Shown here: positions 1 to 9,723 of the stretch, in pieces
Layout of the letters: each line of letters begins with the position of its first letter
Position numbering within the stretch: position 1 is the first letter of the stretch
Assembly: GCF_005870085.1 (NCBI RefSeq)
Contig: NZ_SZNM01000001.1
Location: 62,001-126,000 of the forward strand
Length of the DNA stretch: 64,000 bases
Direction of reading: 5' to 3'
DNA from: Aquibacillus sediminis
GTDB taxonomy: Bacteria; Bacillota; Bacilli; Bacillales; Amphibacillaceae
The notes under the pieces: model-generated
The model's input: the letters and a program-made list of their open reading frames with translations, nothing else
The model's database searches: none
What the model was told of the DNA's origin: nothing
Made by a program: the position numbers and the translations under genes

Positions 1-58
1 TTTCATTTCTATTTTCTTGAACAAGTTCTTCGAATGTTGGCTTTCTTCTTAATCCGAT
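1..58 (-). CDS. FbpB-family small basic protein, N-terminal part (cut by window edge)
   Basis: The reverse strand reads a small basic peptide, IGLRRKPTFEELVQENRNE, that runs off the left edge. The R/K-rich start followed by (S/T)FEELVxEN resembles the Fur-regulated basic protein FbpB family, short proteins linked to iron-sparing regulation in Bacillus. A strong Shine-Dalgarno (GGAGAGG, 65-71) sits upstream, but the only codons in range are ATT/ATC/ATC; no ATG, GTG or TTG lies in frame back to the stop at 92-94. I placed the start at the ATC at 56-58, because the next codons (GGA TTA) line up with the MSL-type starts I recall in this family. The family call rests on about 18 residues, and an assembly error or non-AUG start is possible. 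Confidence 0.4.
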   Translation of the reverse strand, partial: MGLRRKPTFEELVQENRNE

Positions 59-175
59 GATAATCCTCTCCTTTAATAAAAGTTGCTTATTTTAAGGATT
101 ACCACTTTTCAGAAAAGTATAAGTGTTAGTATTAAAATCAAAATAAAAATCGAAATGTCTCACAATTGCATAATT

Positions 176-208
176 AAAAGGACAGCTGATGACAGCTGTC
201 CTTTTTTT
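176..208. terminator. Rho-independent terminator, bidirectional, after acnA
   Basis: A perfect 9-bp stem (180-188 with 193-201) has a 4-nt loop. It is followed by seven T on the plus strand and by TTTTAATTA on the minus strand. It lies just past the aconitase stop codon and separates it from the FbpB-like gene. Confidence 0.85.
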
Positions 209-211
209 CTC

Positions 212-2929
212 TTAGTTCGCAACTTTACTATCTAATTTATTACGTAGTACCATTTGTAAAATACCACCATGACGATAGTAGTCAATTTCGACTTCACTAT
301 CAAAACGAGCAATTACTTTAAATTGTGTTTTGTTTCCTTCTTCATCGGTAGCCGTTACGTTAATTAAATCGTGTGGTTTAACATCTTCCGTAATCTCTAC
401 ATCAAATGTTTCTTGACCTGTTAAACCAAGCGATTCAGCACTGTCTCCGTCTTGGAACTGTAAAGGTAATACACCCATCATTACTAAGTTAGAACGGTGA
501 ATACGTTCAAAACTTTCAGCAATTACTGTTTTAATTCCGAGTAAGTTTGTTCCTTTAGCAGCCCAGTCACGAGAACTTCCCATCCCGTAATCTTTACCAG
601 CTACTACTAATGTACCTGTACCATCTTCTTGATACTTCATTGCAGCATCATAAATTGGCATAACTTCTTCTGTTGGCCAGTACGTTGTATAGCCACCTTC
701 TGTACCAGGTGCTAATTTATTTTTAATACGGATGTTTCCAAATGTACCGCGCATCATCACTTCATGATTACCACGTCGGGAACCATAAGAGTTAAAGTTT
801 CGTGGTGAAACATTTTTCTCCTGTAAATACTTACCTGCAGGCATGTCTTTTGCAATTGCACCAGCTGGTGAAATATGGTCAGTCGTTACCGAATCACCGA
901 ATTTACCAATTGCACGAAGTCCTGATAATGATTCGACTTTTCCTGCATCTTTTGACAACCCTTCAAAGAATGGTGGGTTTTGAATATAAGTAGACTCACT
1001 GTCCCATTTGTATAATGGTTCATCTGTTGTCTCAATTTCATTCCACTTCTCATTAGATTTGAATACTTCTTCATACTCTTTACGGTAAATTTCTGGTGTA
1101 ACAACTTTGGCTACTTGTTCTCTGATTTCATCCATTGTAGGCCAAATATCATCAAAGTAAATCGCATTTCCATCTTTATCTTGACCAATTGGTTCTGTTT
1201 TCAGGTCAACATCTACACTACCTGCTAGCGCATAAGCGACAACTAATGGTGGAGAAGCCAAGTAGTTTGCTTTCACTAATGGGTGAATACGACCTTCAAA
1301 GTTACGGTTACCAGATAATACAGAAGAAACTGTTAAGTCATTGTCTGCAATTGCTTTTTCAATTTCTTCAGAAAGTGGTCCAGAGTTACCGATACATGTT
1401 GTACATCCATAACCAACAAGGTTAAATCCTAATTTATTTAGATAAGGCATTAACCCTGAATCATCCAAGTAACGCGTAACTACTTTAGACCCTGGAGCTA
1501 ATGACGTTTTAACATAAGCAGGTACTTCTAACCCTTTTTCCACTGCTTTTTTAGCAAGAAGACCAGCACCTAACATTACGTAAGGGTTAGATGTGTTTGT
1601 ACAAGAAGTAATCGCTGCGATTGCAAGTGCACCTGTTTTCATGACAGATGTTTTACCACTTGGATGCTCAACTTTTACTTCCTTATCAAACTCACTCTCA
1701 TCTAAACCAAAGCCTTGGTTACCTGCTGGAGCAGTTACCGACTTATTAAAAGATTCTTTCATCTTAGATAAAGGAATAAGATCTTGCGGACGCTTAGGAC
1801 CAGATAAGTTCGGCTCTAATTCAGAGAGATCAATTTCCACTAATTCGGTGAATTCTGGATCTTTTTGATCTGGTGAATACCAAAGATTATTTTCTTTACA
1901 ATACTTTTCAACAAGTGCAATGTGATCTTCACTACGTCCAGTCAAACGCAAGTAGTTAAGTGCTTCTTCATCAACTGGGAAGAAACCACATGTCGCACCA
2001 TATTCTGGAGCCATATTTGAGATCGTAGCACGGTCAGCTAGTGGCATATCCTGTAACCCAGGACCAAAGTATTCAACAAACTTACCTACCACTTTTTTCT
2101 CACGTAGTACTTGTGTAACTTTTAGTGCTAAGTCTGTAGCTGTCGTCCCATTAGGGAAACTTCCAGTAAATTTAACACCGATTACATCTGGTGCAGGGAA
2201 ATAAGATGGCTGTCCAAGCATTCCAGCTTCTGCTTCAATACCACCAACACCCCAACCTAGTACACCTAAACCGTTAATCATTGTGGTGTGGGAGTCAGTA
2301 CCGAATAATGTATCAGGATATGCATCATATTCACCATTGTCATTTTCTTTCGCATGCACGACATTTGCAATATATTCTAAGTTTACTTGGTGCACAATCC
2401 CCGTTGCAGGTGGTACTGCACGGTAATTATCAAATGCCTTTTGTGCCCAGTGTAGAAACTCATAACGTTCAGCATTACGTTCGAATTCCAATTCCATATT
2501 CGCTCTAAATGCATCACTTGTTCCATATTTATCCACTTGGACAGAATGGTCAATAACCAAGTCAACTGGAACTTCTGGATTAATTGAATCTGGTGAACCG
2601 CCCATATCTACCATAGCCTTACGCAAGGAAGCTAAGTCTACTACGGCAGGTACACCGGTAAAGTCTTGCAAAATAACTCGAGATGGCTTAAACGGAACAT
2701 CTTTACTTTCTGCTTGTCCCCATTTCGCAAGGCCTTCAACATGCTCATCTTTAATTACTTTTCCATCATATTGACGAATTAATGATTCCAGTAGAACACG
2801 GATGGAAAAAGGTAAACGTGAAATGTCACCTATCCCCGATTCTTCTAACGCTTTAAGTTGGTAATAATTGTACTTTTTACCATTCAATTCAAATTGTTTT
2901 TTTGCCTTGAAAGTATCATTGTTTACCAT
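212..2929 (-). CDS. acnA: Aconitate hydratase AcnA (CitB)
   Basis: 905 residues, full length for the bacterial AcnA/IRP-type aconitase. It interconverts citrate and isocitrate in the TCA cycle using a 4Fe-4S cluster. The cluster cysteines are visible in SCTNTSN (about residue 443) and [10 protein letters not shown] (about 509 and 512). The C-terminal swivel domain carries the usual [12 protein letters not shown] loop near residue 790. In B. subtilis the apo-form also binds mRNA; that is family knowledge, not visible here. The start ATG at 2927-2929 follows AAAGGGGG at good spacing. It is monocistronic: a terminator follows, and a ~200-bp AT-rich region without a clear operator precedes it. 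Confidence 0.97.
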   Translation of the reverse strand: MVNNDTFKAKKQFELNGKKYNYYQLKALEESGIGDISRLPFSIRVLLESLIRQYDGKVIKDEHVEGLAKWGQAESKDVPFKPSRVILQDFTGVPAVVDLASLRKAMVDMGGSPDSINPEVPVDLVIDHSVQVDKYGTSDAFRANMELEFERNAERYEFLHWAQKAFDNYRAVPPATGIVHQVNLEYIANVVHAKENDNGEYDAYPDTLFGTDSHTTMINGLGVLGWGVGGIEAEAGMLGQPSYFPAPDVIGVKFTGSFPNGTTATDLALKVTQVLREKKVVGKFVEYFGPGLQDMPLADRATISNMAPEYGATCGFFPVDEEALNYLRLTGRSEDHIALVEKYCKENNLWYSPDQKDPEFTELVEIDLSELEPNLSGPKRPQDLIPLSKMKESFNKSVTAPAGNQGFGLDESEFDKEVKVEHPSGKTSVMKTGALAIAAITSCTNTSNPYVMLGAGLLAKKAVEKGLEVPAYVKTSLAPGSKVVTRYLDDSGLMPYLNKLGFNLVGYGCTTCIGNSGPLSEEIEKAIADNDLTVSSVLSGNRNFEGRIHPLVKANYLASPPLVVAYALAGSVDVDLKTEPIGQDKDGNAIYFDDIWPTMDEIREQVAKVVTPEIYRKEYEEVFKSNEKWNEIETTDEPLYKWDSESTYIQNPPFFEGLSKDAGKVESLSGLRAIGKFGDSVTTDHISPAGAIAKDMPAGKYLQEKNVSPRNFNSYGSRRGNHEVMMRGTFGNIRIKNKLAPGTEGGYTTYWPTEEVMPIYDAAMKYQEDGTGTLVVAGKDYGMGSSRDWAAKGTNLLGIKTVIAESFERIHRSNLVMMGVLPLQFQDGDSAESLGLTGQETFDVEITEDVKPHDLINVTATDEEGNKTQFKVIARFDSEVEIDYYRHGGILQMVLRNKLDSKVAN

Positions 2930-3145
2930 GAACGTTACCCCCTTTTTTAATTTAAGATCGTCTCCGATCCTCCATCCCCGTTAGTTACGAGTTCCAACAC
3001 TTATTTATTTTATATGAAATCGATTTATAAGTAAAATATTTCGACAGGTCTTAAACGAATTTTCATATTTATCTAAATATTCCCTTGCAAAAAATATAGC
3101 CTTACGGGATAAATGGGCCAAGAGCATATTTATGTTGTGTTTCAA

Positions 3146-3340
3146 TTATTTATACATGAATGATTTTATTTCTTCTATTTTAGCTTTATAATCATGTAAT
3201 TGTTCAGATTGATGTTGGTTCGCAGTTTGCAATGCCTGTTCAATTTGTCGTTCGGTTTCGATTATCTCATTATTAAGATGAGATAATTCACCATTAAAGT
3301 CAAGTTCATTCATTTTCGCTATCTCTATATCTTTACCCAT
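3146..3340 (-). CDS. Small hypothetical coiled-coil protein (64 aa)
   Basis: The frame is open from 3394, but the strong Shine-Dalgarno AAAGGAGG sits directly before the ATG at 3338-3340, giving MGKDIEIAK... of 64 residues. It is rich in E, Q, N, H and K, with a predicted helical or coiled-coil centre (NEIIETERQIEQALQ). It has no signal peptide or membrane segment. It is transcribed divergently from sspP, so sporulation-associated expression is possible but not shown. I do not recognise the family. Confidence 0.6.
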   Translation of the reverse strand: MGKDIEIAKMNELDFNGELSHLNNEIIETERQIEQALQTANQHQSEQLHDYKAKIEEIKSFMYK

Positions 3341-3442
3341 TTGGATCCTCCTTTCACGGTTATTAGTCTTTACGTATGACCAATCTCCATTCATGCATAA
3401 ACCGTTGTTTTAGTTAAAAAATAGAACAAAGGAGGAATGACA

Positions 3443-3556
3443 ATGGCTAATAAAAAAAATAAAGAAAACAAACCAAACCAACCATTAAGCGGGTCTAAAA
3501 AAGTAAAAAATAGAAATCACAGCCGACAGAAAAAAGGTGCATCACACGATATGTAA
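3443..3556 (+). CDS. sspP: Small acid-soluble spore protein P
   Basis: A 37-residue basic protein. Its middle and end ([17 protein letters not shown] and SHDM) match SspP (CotL), a minor SASP made in the forespore under sigma-G in B. subtilis. A consensus ribosome site (AAAGGAGGAATGACA) precedes the ATG. TGCATA at 3394-3399 could serve as a sigma-G -35, but the -10 is weak. A stem-loop terminator follows. In B. subtilis sspO sits beside sspP and citB; sspO is not found here. Confidence 0.9.
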   Translation: MANKKNKENKPNQPLSGSKKVKNRNHSRQKKGASHDM

Positions 3557-3583
3557 AAAGCTAAACCGAAAGTGTTTAAGTAC

Positions 3584-3650
3584 AGAGAAATTCGAACGAT
3601 GGTTTTCCACGCTACAAAGCATTCGTTCGGATTTCTCTTTTTATTTTTTG
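3584..3650 (+). terminator. Terminator after sspP
   Basis: A 17-18-bp imperfect stem (3584-3600 with 3621-3638) is followed by TTTTTATTTTTT. It lies 27 bp after the sspP stop on the same strand. Confidence 0.75.
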
Positions 3651-3849
3651 TAATCGCAATCGCCGTTTTCATTAAGACGATGACTAGCTATAACTTCGAT
3701 TCACTCATTGGTGGTTGATCGTAATAGCAAACAGTTTACACACGACTCTTTAGCCTACTTTCAAATTAAAAAAACAGAAATATTTCTTTTTTTGTCACCC
3801 TAATGTAAAATATGGATAAAAGATAGTAGAAGAATGAATAGGTGATCAA

Positions 3850-4317
3850 ATGTCATTAGAATTTTCTGTTTTTATTATAATATGGACATTTATATTAATT
3901 ACTCTCCTTGGTATTGGCGGCTTTTTTATGTTTCGAAAATTTCTAAAAAAACTACCAAAAGAAGATGGCAAGTCGATTATGGATTGGGAAGAATATTACA
4001 TTGATAAAACACGATCTATGTGGGGAGAGTATGAAAAGATTCTGTTAGAAGAATTAATTTCTCCAGTACCAGAACTTTTTCGAGATGTTGCAAGACAAAA
4101 AATAGCAAGTAAAATTGGACAATTAGCATTAGAAAAGAAGCAAGAAAAAATAACCGAGGATGTATTAATTGAAGGGTACATCTTAGCTACACCGAAACGA
4201 GATCATAAGTTTTTAAAGAAGAAGTTGGAAGAAAAGAAAATCGACATCACACCATACATATCCCTTTTTGACGATGAAACTAAGGGTCCAACAAAACAAA
4301 TGAACCAAAAATTCTAG
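3850..4317 (+). CDS. yneK: DUF2621 membrane protein (YneK-like)
   Basis: 155 residues. One N-terminal membrane segment (about 5-28, ending GIGGFFMFRKFLKKLP) precedes a cytoplasmic domain with the conserved DWEEYYIDKTR, PVPELFRDVA and GYILATPKRDHKFL blocks. This is the DUF2621/YneK family of unknown function, adjacent to ccdC in B. subtilis as here. The start follows AGGTGATCAA. It is convergent with ccdC across a shared terminator. The family assignment is firm; the role is unknown. Confidence 0.85.
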   Translation: MSLEFSVFIIIWTFILITLLGIGGFFMFRKFLKKLPKEDGKSIMDWEEYYIDKTRSMWGEYEKILLEELISPVPELFRDVARQKIASKIGQLALEKKQEKITEDVLIEGYILATPKRDHKFLKKKLEEKKIDITPYISLFDDETKGPTKQMNQKF

Positions 4318-4374
4318 TACTATGTTGTACACAAGTGATTAATAGAGCGTACACCTAAGAAACTAGCGCACGTA

Positions 4375-4402
4375 GAAAAAACCCTTTAAAAAGGGTTTTT
4401 TT
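4375..4402. terminator. Bidirectional terminator between yneK and ccdC
   Basis: ACCCTT/AAGGGT stem extended by A and T runs on both sides (4376-4386 with 4391-4402), between two convergent genes. It overlaps the ccdC stop codon by two bases. Confidence 0.8.
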
Positions 4403-4892
4403 AATAGGCTGGCGTTGACTTTGGATGGTTTTTTAATTGTCTCTCAAGCTTTTTAAACTTCAGAAGCATTGCTAATCTCCAAGATCCAATCATACCAAAT
4501 GCTAGTACAAAAAACATTCCACTTGTTTCACCTAACGCGATCGATTGACTCAAAATTAATTTCAACCCAAGCCGAAAAATTAGTAGGCCAAACAATACAA
4601 AGATAAAAAGCTTAGAGGGGATTAAATAAATATTCCCATGTTTAATTTCAAATTTAGAAGTTTTAATTAATAAGACAGAGAATAAAACCCCTAGCCCAAA
4701 CGCTTCTATTACTTGAAACCATGTAATTTGAAACATAGGAAATAAAAACATGAATGCACCAGTACTCATAAAAAGTGGTGGTAAGATGATCCTAGAAACA
4801 CTTGTTGGCTTTCTGGATGCTTTAAGACGAATAATGATCATGATAGTAGCCATTATAAAACCAACAATCGTTGTTGCTATTGCCCAAAACAT
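4401..4892 (-). CDS. ccdC: CcdC-family multipass membrane protein
   Basis: 163 residues with about five hydrophobic segments, near residues 4-24, 36-56, 60-78, 93-112 and 118-143. It corresponds to B. subtilis CcdC (YneJ), which is encoded with the cytochrome c maturation factor CcdA; the exact role of CcdC is unclear. No cysteine pair is present, so it is not a thiol redox enzyme. ccdA and yneI, which normally precede it, are absent at this locus. The upstream ~200 bp has no gene and the ribosome site is weak (AAGAG), so the start is slightly uncertain. Confidence 0.8.
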   Translation of the reverse strand: MFWAIATTIVGFIMATIMIIIRLKASRKPTSVSRIILPPLFMSTGAFMFLFPMFQITWFQVIEAFGLGVLFSVLLIKTSKFEIKHGNIYLIPSKLFIFVLFGLLIFRLGLKLILSQSIALGETSGMFFVLAFGMIGSWRLAMLLKFKKLERQLKNHPKSTPAY

Positions 4893-5109
4893 GGTATCAA
4901 CTCTTTCTTATACTAATAGAGCTTCGATTAATACATGACCCTTGTCCTTCACTAACATTCGTTTTGTTCCATTGGCTGATCTTTTGAAATAGTCAAGACA
5001 AGTATAGTTAAAAAATTTTTTATCAAAATTACAAGCAATATGTGAATTAAAAAGATGACAAGTAAATGAACTAATATGGCATTCTATTTAAAAATTAGAT
5101 ATAACATAT

Positions 5110-5143
5110 AAATCCCTTGTACTTAGTAAGAAACAAGGGATTT
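5110..5143. terminator. Terminator after yneF
   Basis: An 11-bp perfect stem (5110-5120 with 5133-5143, AAATCCCTTGT/ACAAGGGATTT) lies downstream of yneF on the minus strand and upstream of ccdC. Confidence 0.75.
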
Positions 5144-5200
5144 TCGTTGTGCAATGCTAAAGATTCATTTTTGAGACTAGCTTGTCCTATATGTCTATAA

Positions 5201-5422
5201 TTATTTATCCTGCTGGTTATTCATTGCACGCATCATTTGATTGATTTTCTTTTGCGATGGTTTTTGACCCATTTGCATCATCATCGTTCTTAACATTTGC
5301 TCATTAATTGGTGGGTTCTTTTTTAGATAATTCATCATATACTTTCTAGCAATGAAGAATCCTAATGCGACACCAGCAATTAATGCTAAAATAGCAATTA
5401 AAACTACCCAAATCGTGCCCAT
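5201..5422 (-). CDS. yneF: UPF0154 small membrane protein YneF
   Basis: 73 residues. An N-terminal transmembrane helix (about 4-25) runs into [23 protein letters not shown] and a C-terminal [17 protein letters not shown]. This pattern is diagnostic of the YneF/UPF0154 family of unknown function found throughout Bacilli. A strong AAGGAGG precedes the ATG. It lies between sirA and ccdC as in B. subtilis. Confidence 0.92.
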   Translation of the reverse strand: MGTIWVVLIAILALIAGVALGFFIARKYMMNYLKKNPPINEQMLRTMMMQMGQKPSQKKINQMMRAMNNQQDK

Positions 5423-5492
5423 GTGAGCTTTCCTCCTTCATGTTGTCTCTCATACAGTATAGTAAAACACGGAAAATATTACAATAGGGGGA

Positions 5493-5924
5493 TTACAATA
5501 GAACTTCATTTTTCACTGGACTTACCCATCCAGAATTAGTAGAGTCTTTTTCAATAATAAAAAAACTAGGATGAAGACTTTTTAACGGTTGAAAAATAAG
5601 GTCATCCGCCTCTTCTAGAGAATGAGCGTGTATAGTAAAAAATCTCTTATGAAACGAAATCGTAACCGCTCTATTTCCTTTAATCATTTCCAATATTTCC
5701 CCCTTTATAATAACATCCAATTGTTGTTTATGAAAGCTTTTCACATGTTGCAATAGTAATTTATATGGAATTTCTTGTGTAATAAAGTCAAATTGATCTT
5801 TTAGTTGTTTATTGGTGTAACTAAAGGTTAAACACTCCGTTAAAAACCTACGAAGAATGTCTGATTTATAAAAATAATGATAGTGAAACTCATCTTTAAT
5901 CCAAAAGGTAGAATATTGATGCAT
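5493..5924 (-). CDS. sirA: Sporulation inhibitor of replication protein SirA
   Basis: 143 residues from the ATG at 5922-5924, which follows AAAGGAGG; the frame extends nine codons further to a TTG without a ribosome site. The N-terminal WIKDEFHYHYF and C-terminal GWVSPVKNE fit SirA (YneE). SirA is made at the onset of sporulation and binds DnaA domain I to block new rounds of replication. A TATAAT-like -10 is at 5954-5959, and a TGTCAAA resembling a Spo0A box is at 5944-5950. That fits Spo0A control, but the box is one base off consensus. The position between yneF and tkt is conserved. Confidence 0.88.
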   Translation of the reverse strand: MHQYSTFWIKDEFHYHYFYKSDILRRFLTECLTFSYTNKQLKDQFDFITQEIPYKLLLQHVKSFHKQQLDVIIKGEILEMIKGNRAVTISFHKRFFTIHAHSLEEADDLIFQPLKSLHPSFFIIEKDSTNSGWVSPVKNEVLL

Positions 5925-6083
5925 ATGCTTGTCCTCCTTTGACTTTGACAAACATTATACATAAGTACCTTTGAATTTGTTGTCACAATACGTTGAAAAT
6001 AACCTCAAGTTTTGTCCTATCATTAAAATATACCAGTTGTAAAAGTAACTAAATCAGACAAAAGCAATGATCATTAAAAAGCC

Positions 6084-6117
6084 AAAAAAAGAACCCTTGG
6101 AAAATTCCCAAGGGTTC
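6084..6117 (-). terminator. Terminator after tkt
   Basis: A perfect 10-bp stem (6091-6100 with 6108-6117) is followed on the minus strand by seven T. It lies 15 bp past the transketolase stop. Confidence 0.9.
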
Positions 6118-6131
6118 TACTATAAACTATA

Positions 6132-8135
6132 TTATTTTACTAGTGATTGTACATGGTTTACAACGTTTTCTACTGTGAATCCGTATTCTGCCATTACTTT
6201 ATTCCCGTCAGCAGATGCACCGAAAGTATCAATACCTAGAACTTTTCCTTCATCACCTACAAAACGTTCCCAACCAAATGGAGAAGCCATTTCAATCGCT
6301 AAACGTTTCTTAACAGCAGATGGTAGTACTTGTTCTTTATAAGCATCATCTTGCTGTGCAAAACGATCCCATGAAGGCATGCTGACAACACTTACGTCAA
6401 TGCCTTGATCTTTTAATTGTTCTTGTGCTTTTACAGCTAATTGAACTTCAGATCCGGTTGCTAGTAATAAAGCGTCCGCAGTTTCTTTAGAAGCTGGGCT
6501 TACAACATAAGCACCTTTCTTAACGCCTTCATAAGCATTTTTAGCCGTACCTTCAAGTGTAGGTAATCCTTGTCTTGTTAATACAAGTGCAGTAGGTGTT
6601 TGAGTTGATTCTAGTGCCAAACGCCATGCTGCTTGTACTTCATTAGCATCACCAGGTCTGATCACAGATAGGTTCGGCATTGCTCTAAATGCTGCTAGTT
6701 GTTCTACTGGTTCGTGTGTTGGACCATCTTCCCCAACTGCTATAGAGTCATGTGTTAATACATAAGTTACTGGTGCATTCTGTATTGCTGACAATCTTAC
6801 AGCAGGACGTAGATAGTCACTAAACACGAAGAATGTACCGCCAAATACTTTAAGACCACCATGTAGAGCCATTCCGTTTAGTGCAGCTGCCATTGCAAAT
6901 TCACGTACACCAAACCAGATATTTCTTCCAGCTGAATTTGTTTTCGAGAAGTCTCCAGCATCTTTTAACAGTGTCTTATTGGATCCAGCTAAATCGGCAC
7001 TTCCACCAAATAGATTTGGCACAGACTTAGCAAGTGCATTTAGTACTTCTCCTGATGAAGCACGAGTTGCTAATGTATCTTTACCCGCTTCATACACTGG
7101 TAAGTCATTATCCCAATTTTCAGGAAGCTCACCATTAATCGCTTTAGTTAATTCTGCAGCTAGTTCTGCATGTTCTGCTTGGTATTTTTCATATAGTGAA
7201 TTCCACTCAGCTTCTGTTTTTTGTCCGCGTTCAACAATTTTCGCATTAAAGTCCTGATACACTTCTTCAGGCACATGGAAGTCGTCATGTTCCCATTCAT
7301 AAGATTCTTTAGTTAACTTAATTTCATCCGCTCCAAGCGGTGCACCGTGCGACGCGGAAGATCCAGCTTTATTAGGAGACCCGAAACCAATTACAGTTTT
7401 TACTTCAATTAATGTTGGTTGATCTACATTAGCTTTCGCTTGTTCTAAAGCCTTCGCAATTTCAGCCGTGTCATTTCCATCTTCAACTCGAATCACTTGC
7501 CATCCATAAGCTTTAAAACGATCTTCAACATTTTCTGAGAATGATTGGTCAAGTTCACCATCTAATGAAATGTCATTAGAATCATATAAAGCAATAAGTT
7601 TACCTAGGCCTAGATGACCTGCTAAAGAGGCAGCTTCATGAGAAATCCCTTCCATTAAATCACCATCACTCACTAGTGCATACGTAAAGTGGTCGACAAC
7701 AGGAAAGTTCTCTTTATTATATTTACCTTCTAAATGTTTTTCTGCCATTGCCATACCAACGGACATCGCAATCCCTTGACCTAATGGACCTGTAGTAGCT
7801 TCTACTCCATCAGTATGGTGTACTTCAGGATGCCCTGGAGTTTTAGAACCCCACTGACGGAATCCTTTTAAATCATCCATTGTTACATTGTAACCAGAAA
7901 GATGTAACAAACTGTAAAGCAACATAGAGCCATGACCTGCAGATAATACAAAACGGTCTCTATTGAACCATTTTGAGTTTTTCGGATTATGGTTCATGAA
8001 TTCTGTCCATAATGTATAAGCCATTGGAGCTGCACCCATTGGTAATCCTGGGTGACCTGAGTTTGCATTCTCAATCGCATCGATTGACAATGTTCTAATT
8101 GCATTGATTGACATCTGTGTTGTTTGATTCGACAT
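6132..8135 (-). CDS. tkt: Transketolase
   Basis: 667 residues from the ATG at 8133-8135, preceded by AAAGGGGATACAG; 25 further in-frame codons upstream lack a ribosome site. A thiamine-diphosphate enzyme of the pentose phosphate pathway that moves two-carbon units between ketose and aldose phosphates. Visible signatures: [17 protein letters not shown] near the N-terminus, [13 protein letters not shown] for ThDP/metal binding (about residue 155), and the C-terminal domain with [19 protein letters not shown] (about 465). It has its own terminator, so it is probably monocistronic. Confidence 0.97.
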   Translation of the reverse strand: MSNQTTQMSINAIRTLSIDAIENANSGHPGLPMGAAPMAYTLWTEFMNHNPKNSKWFNRDRFVLSAGHGSMLLYSLLHLSGYNVTMDDLKGFRQWGSKTPGHPEVHHTDGVEATTGPLGQGIAMSVGMAMAEKHLEGKYNKENFPVVDHFTYALVSDGDLMEGISHEAASLAGHLGLGKLIALYDSNDISLDGELDQSFSENVEDRFKAYGWQVIRVEDGNDTAEIAKALEQAKANVDQPTLIEVKTVIGFGSPNKAGSSASHGAPLGADEIKLTKESYEWEHDDFHVPEEVYQDFNAKIVERGQKTEAEWNSLYEKYQAEHAELAAELTKAINGELPENWDNDLPVYEAGKDTLATRASSGEVLNALAKSVPNLFGGSADLAGSNKTLLKDAGDFSKTNSAGRNIWFGVREFAMAAALNGMALHGGLKVFGGTFFVFSDYLRPAVRLSAIQNAPVTYVLTHDSIAVGEDGPTHEPVEQLAAFRAMPNLSVIRPGDANEVQAAWRLALESTQTPTALVLTRQGLPTLEGTAKNAYEGVKKGAYVVSPASKETADALLLATGSEVQLAVKAQEQLKDQGIDVSVVSMPSWDRFAQQDDAYKEQVLPSAVKKRLAIEMASPFGWERFVGDEGKVLGIDTFGASADGNKVMAEYGFTVENVVNHVQSLVK

Positions 8136-8292
8136 CTGTATCCCCTTTCTTTTGTTCCACAATAGAATATGTACATATTCTATCCTATAATGAAAATCAA
8201 TATTAAACAAGTAAATTTATACAAAAGTTTAGCTATCAAACAAATTTTTCACAAATTTTACAATTTATCACCCGGTGTTATAGAAAATACGA

Positions 8293-8526
8293 TCAATGTA
8301 ATTTATTTTTCTTCTGTAATTGTTTAACTTTCTCTGGTGTTACATCCTGGCCATTTGGATCGACAATTTTCATACCCTTAAACTGATTTTTAAAAGATTT
8401 ACGAACATTTTTCAAATATTCTTGTCGTAGCTTTTGCTGTTCTTCTTTTTCCTCATTTGTTAATCCTTCTTGTTTAGCTTTATTAGCTAGTGTATTAATA
8501 CGGTCAAGTTTATCTTTGCTTAACAT
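8293..8526 (-). CDS. ynzC: UPF0291/DUF896 protein YnzC
   Basis: 77 residues from the ATG at 8524-8526, behind AGAAGGAGAATTATA. An N-terminal two-helix hairpin ([24 protein letters not shown]) precedes a basic C-terminal part ([19 protein letters not shown]). This is the DUF896/YnzC family. In B. subtilis ynzC follows yneA and yneB in an SOS-controlled operon, and here it lies just downstream of yneB. A hairpin between the two genes may uncouple them. The function is unknown. Confidence 0.9.
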   Translation of the reverse strand: MLSKDKLDRINTLANKAKQEGLTNEEKEEQQKLRQEYLKNVRKSFKNQFKGMKIVDPNGQDVTPEKVKQLQKKNKLH

Positions 8527-8732
8527 TATAATTCTCCTTCTATAAAAAATAAGTAACAAACTTTAGGCACTATCCCAGTACACCTGTTCGTAAGACGCCA
8601 ACTACAAAAAATAAAAAGAAACGGTGATGTTTAAGTGGGGGTATATTAACGATCATCACGGTTGGCCAACAATCGAGCGACCAAAACCAAAAACACACCC
8701 ACTGAGTGACGTTTTCTCCTTATTGTTCCATA

Positions 8733-8765
8733 ATAAAAAGACAACTATCCATTGGATACTTGTCT
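8733..8765 (-). terminator. Terminator after yneB
   Basis: Stem AGACAA/TTGTCT with inner TATCC/GGATA (8739-8765) is followed on the minus strand by TTTTTATTATG. Confidence 0.65.
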
Positions 8766-8785
8766 ACTCATTTTATATGAATTCA

Positions 8786-9466
<681 letters not shown>

Positions 9467-9559
9467 TTAACTATTAACTAGTGAAAAGTACATGAATCCC
9501 AATGAAAAAATAAAAGCTACAACATAAAAGACATCCACTTTTGATAATTTTTGAAACAT
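9467..9559 (-). CDS. 30-aa SOS-region membrane peptide at the yneA position
   Basis: The reading frame MFQKLSKVDVFYVVAFIFSL... encodes 30 residues, too short for most gene finders. It has an excellent ribosome site (GGAGGAGGG, then TATAT, then ATG at 9557-9559) and lies between the LexA boxes and yneB. It has one strongly hydrophobic helix (about residues 10-28) with a basic N-terminus, the layout of a single-pass membrane peptide. In B. subtilis this slot holds yneA, a ~100-aa SOS-induced division inhibitor with a membrane segment and a LysM domain. Here only a membrane segment is present. It could be a reduced YneA, an analogue of SidA-type division-inhibiting peptides, or a leader peptide. 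Function is inferred from position only. Confidence 0.65.
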   Translation of the reverse strand: MFQKLSKVDVFYVVAFIFSLGFMYFSLVNS

Positions 9560-9579
9560 ATATACCCTCCTCCAAAATA

Positions 9580-9593
9580 AGAACTATTGTTCC
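9580..9593. promoter_or_regulatory. LexA box 3 (near yneA-position peptide start)
   Basis: AGAACTATTGTTCC has perfect GAAC/GTTC half-sites with a 4-bp centre, as in the Bacillus SOS box. It lies 21 bp upstream of the small peptide start, downstream of its promoter. Confidence 0.7.
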
Positions 9594-9608
9594 CGTCTAG
9601 TTAACTCT

Positions 9609-9639
9609 ATTATAATATACGAACAAAGGTTCTTGTCAA
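9609..9639 (-). promoter_or_regulatory. Promoter for the yneA-position peptide / yneB / ynzC
   Basis: On the minus strand TTGACA (9634-9639) is a consensus -35. Candidate -10 elements are TATTAT (9612-9617, 16-bp spacer) or TATAAT (9609-9614, 19-bp spacer). LexA box 1 fills the spacer. Confidence 0.6.
9620..9633. promoter_or_regulatory. LexA box 1
   Basis: CGAACAAAGGTTCT fits the Bacillus consensus CGAAC-N4-GTTCG with one deviation. It sits inside the minus-strand promoter. Confidence 0.85.
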
Positions 9640-9649
9640 TAGTTTTTTT

Positions 9650-9663
9650 CGAACGAATGTTTG
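9650..9663. promoter_or_regulatory. LexA box 2 (lexA autoregulation)
   Basis: CGAACGAATGTTTG matches the Bacillus SOS box and overlaps the first three bases of the lexA -35, which fits autorepression. Confidence 0.88.
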
Positions 9664-9689
9664 TATAATTATGGTAAGCATGCTATAAT
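9661..9689 (+). promoter_or_regulatory. lexA promoter
   Basis: TTGTAT (9661-9666) and TATAAT (9684-9689) are separated by 17 bp on the plus strand, about 35 bp before the start codon. Confidence 0.65.
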
Positions 9690-9723
9690 GTTGTTAATAA
9701 ATAAATATGTACGAGGTGTGCCA

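Noticed and set aside
3557-3718. In-frame open stretch directly after the sspP stop, ending with a hydrophobic segment and TGA
   Set aside because: No start codon with a ribosome site; it overlaps the 17-18-bp terminator stem, whose T-rich tail alone explains the hydrophobic residues.
8136-8210. N-terminal extension of transketolase
   Set aside because: The downstream ATG has AAAGGGG at ideal spacing and matches the family N-terminus.
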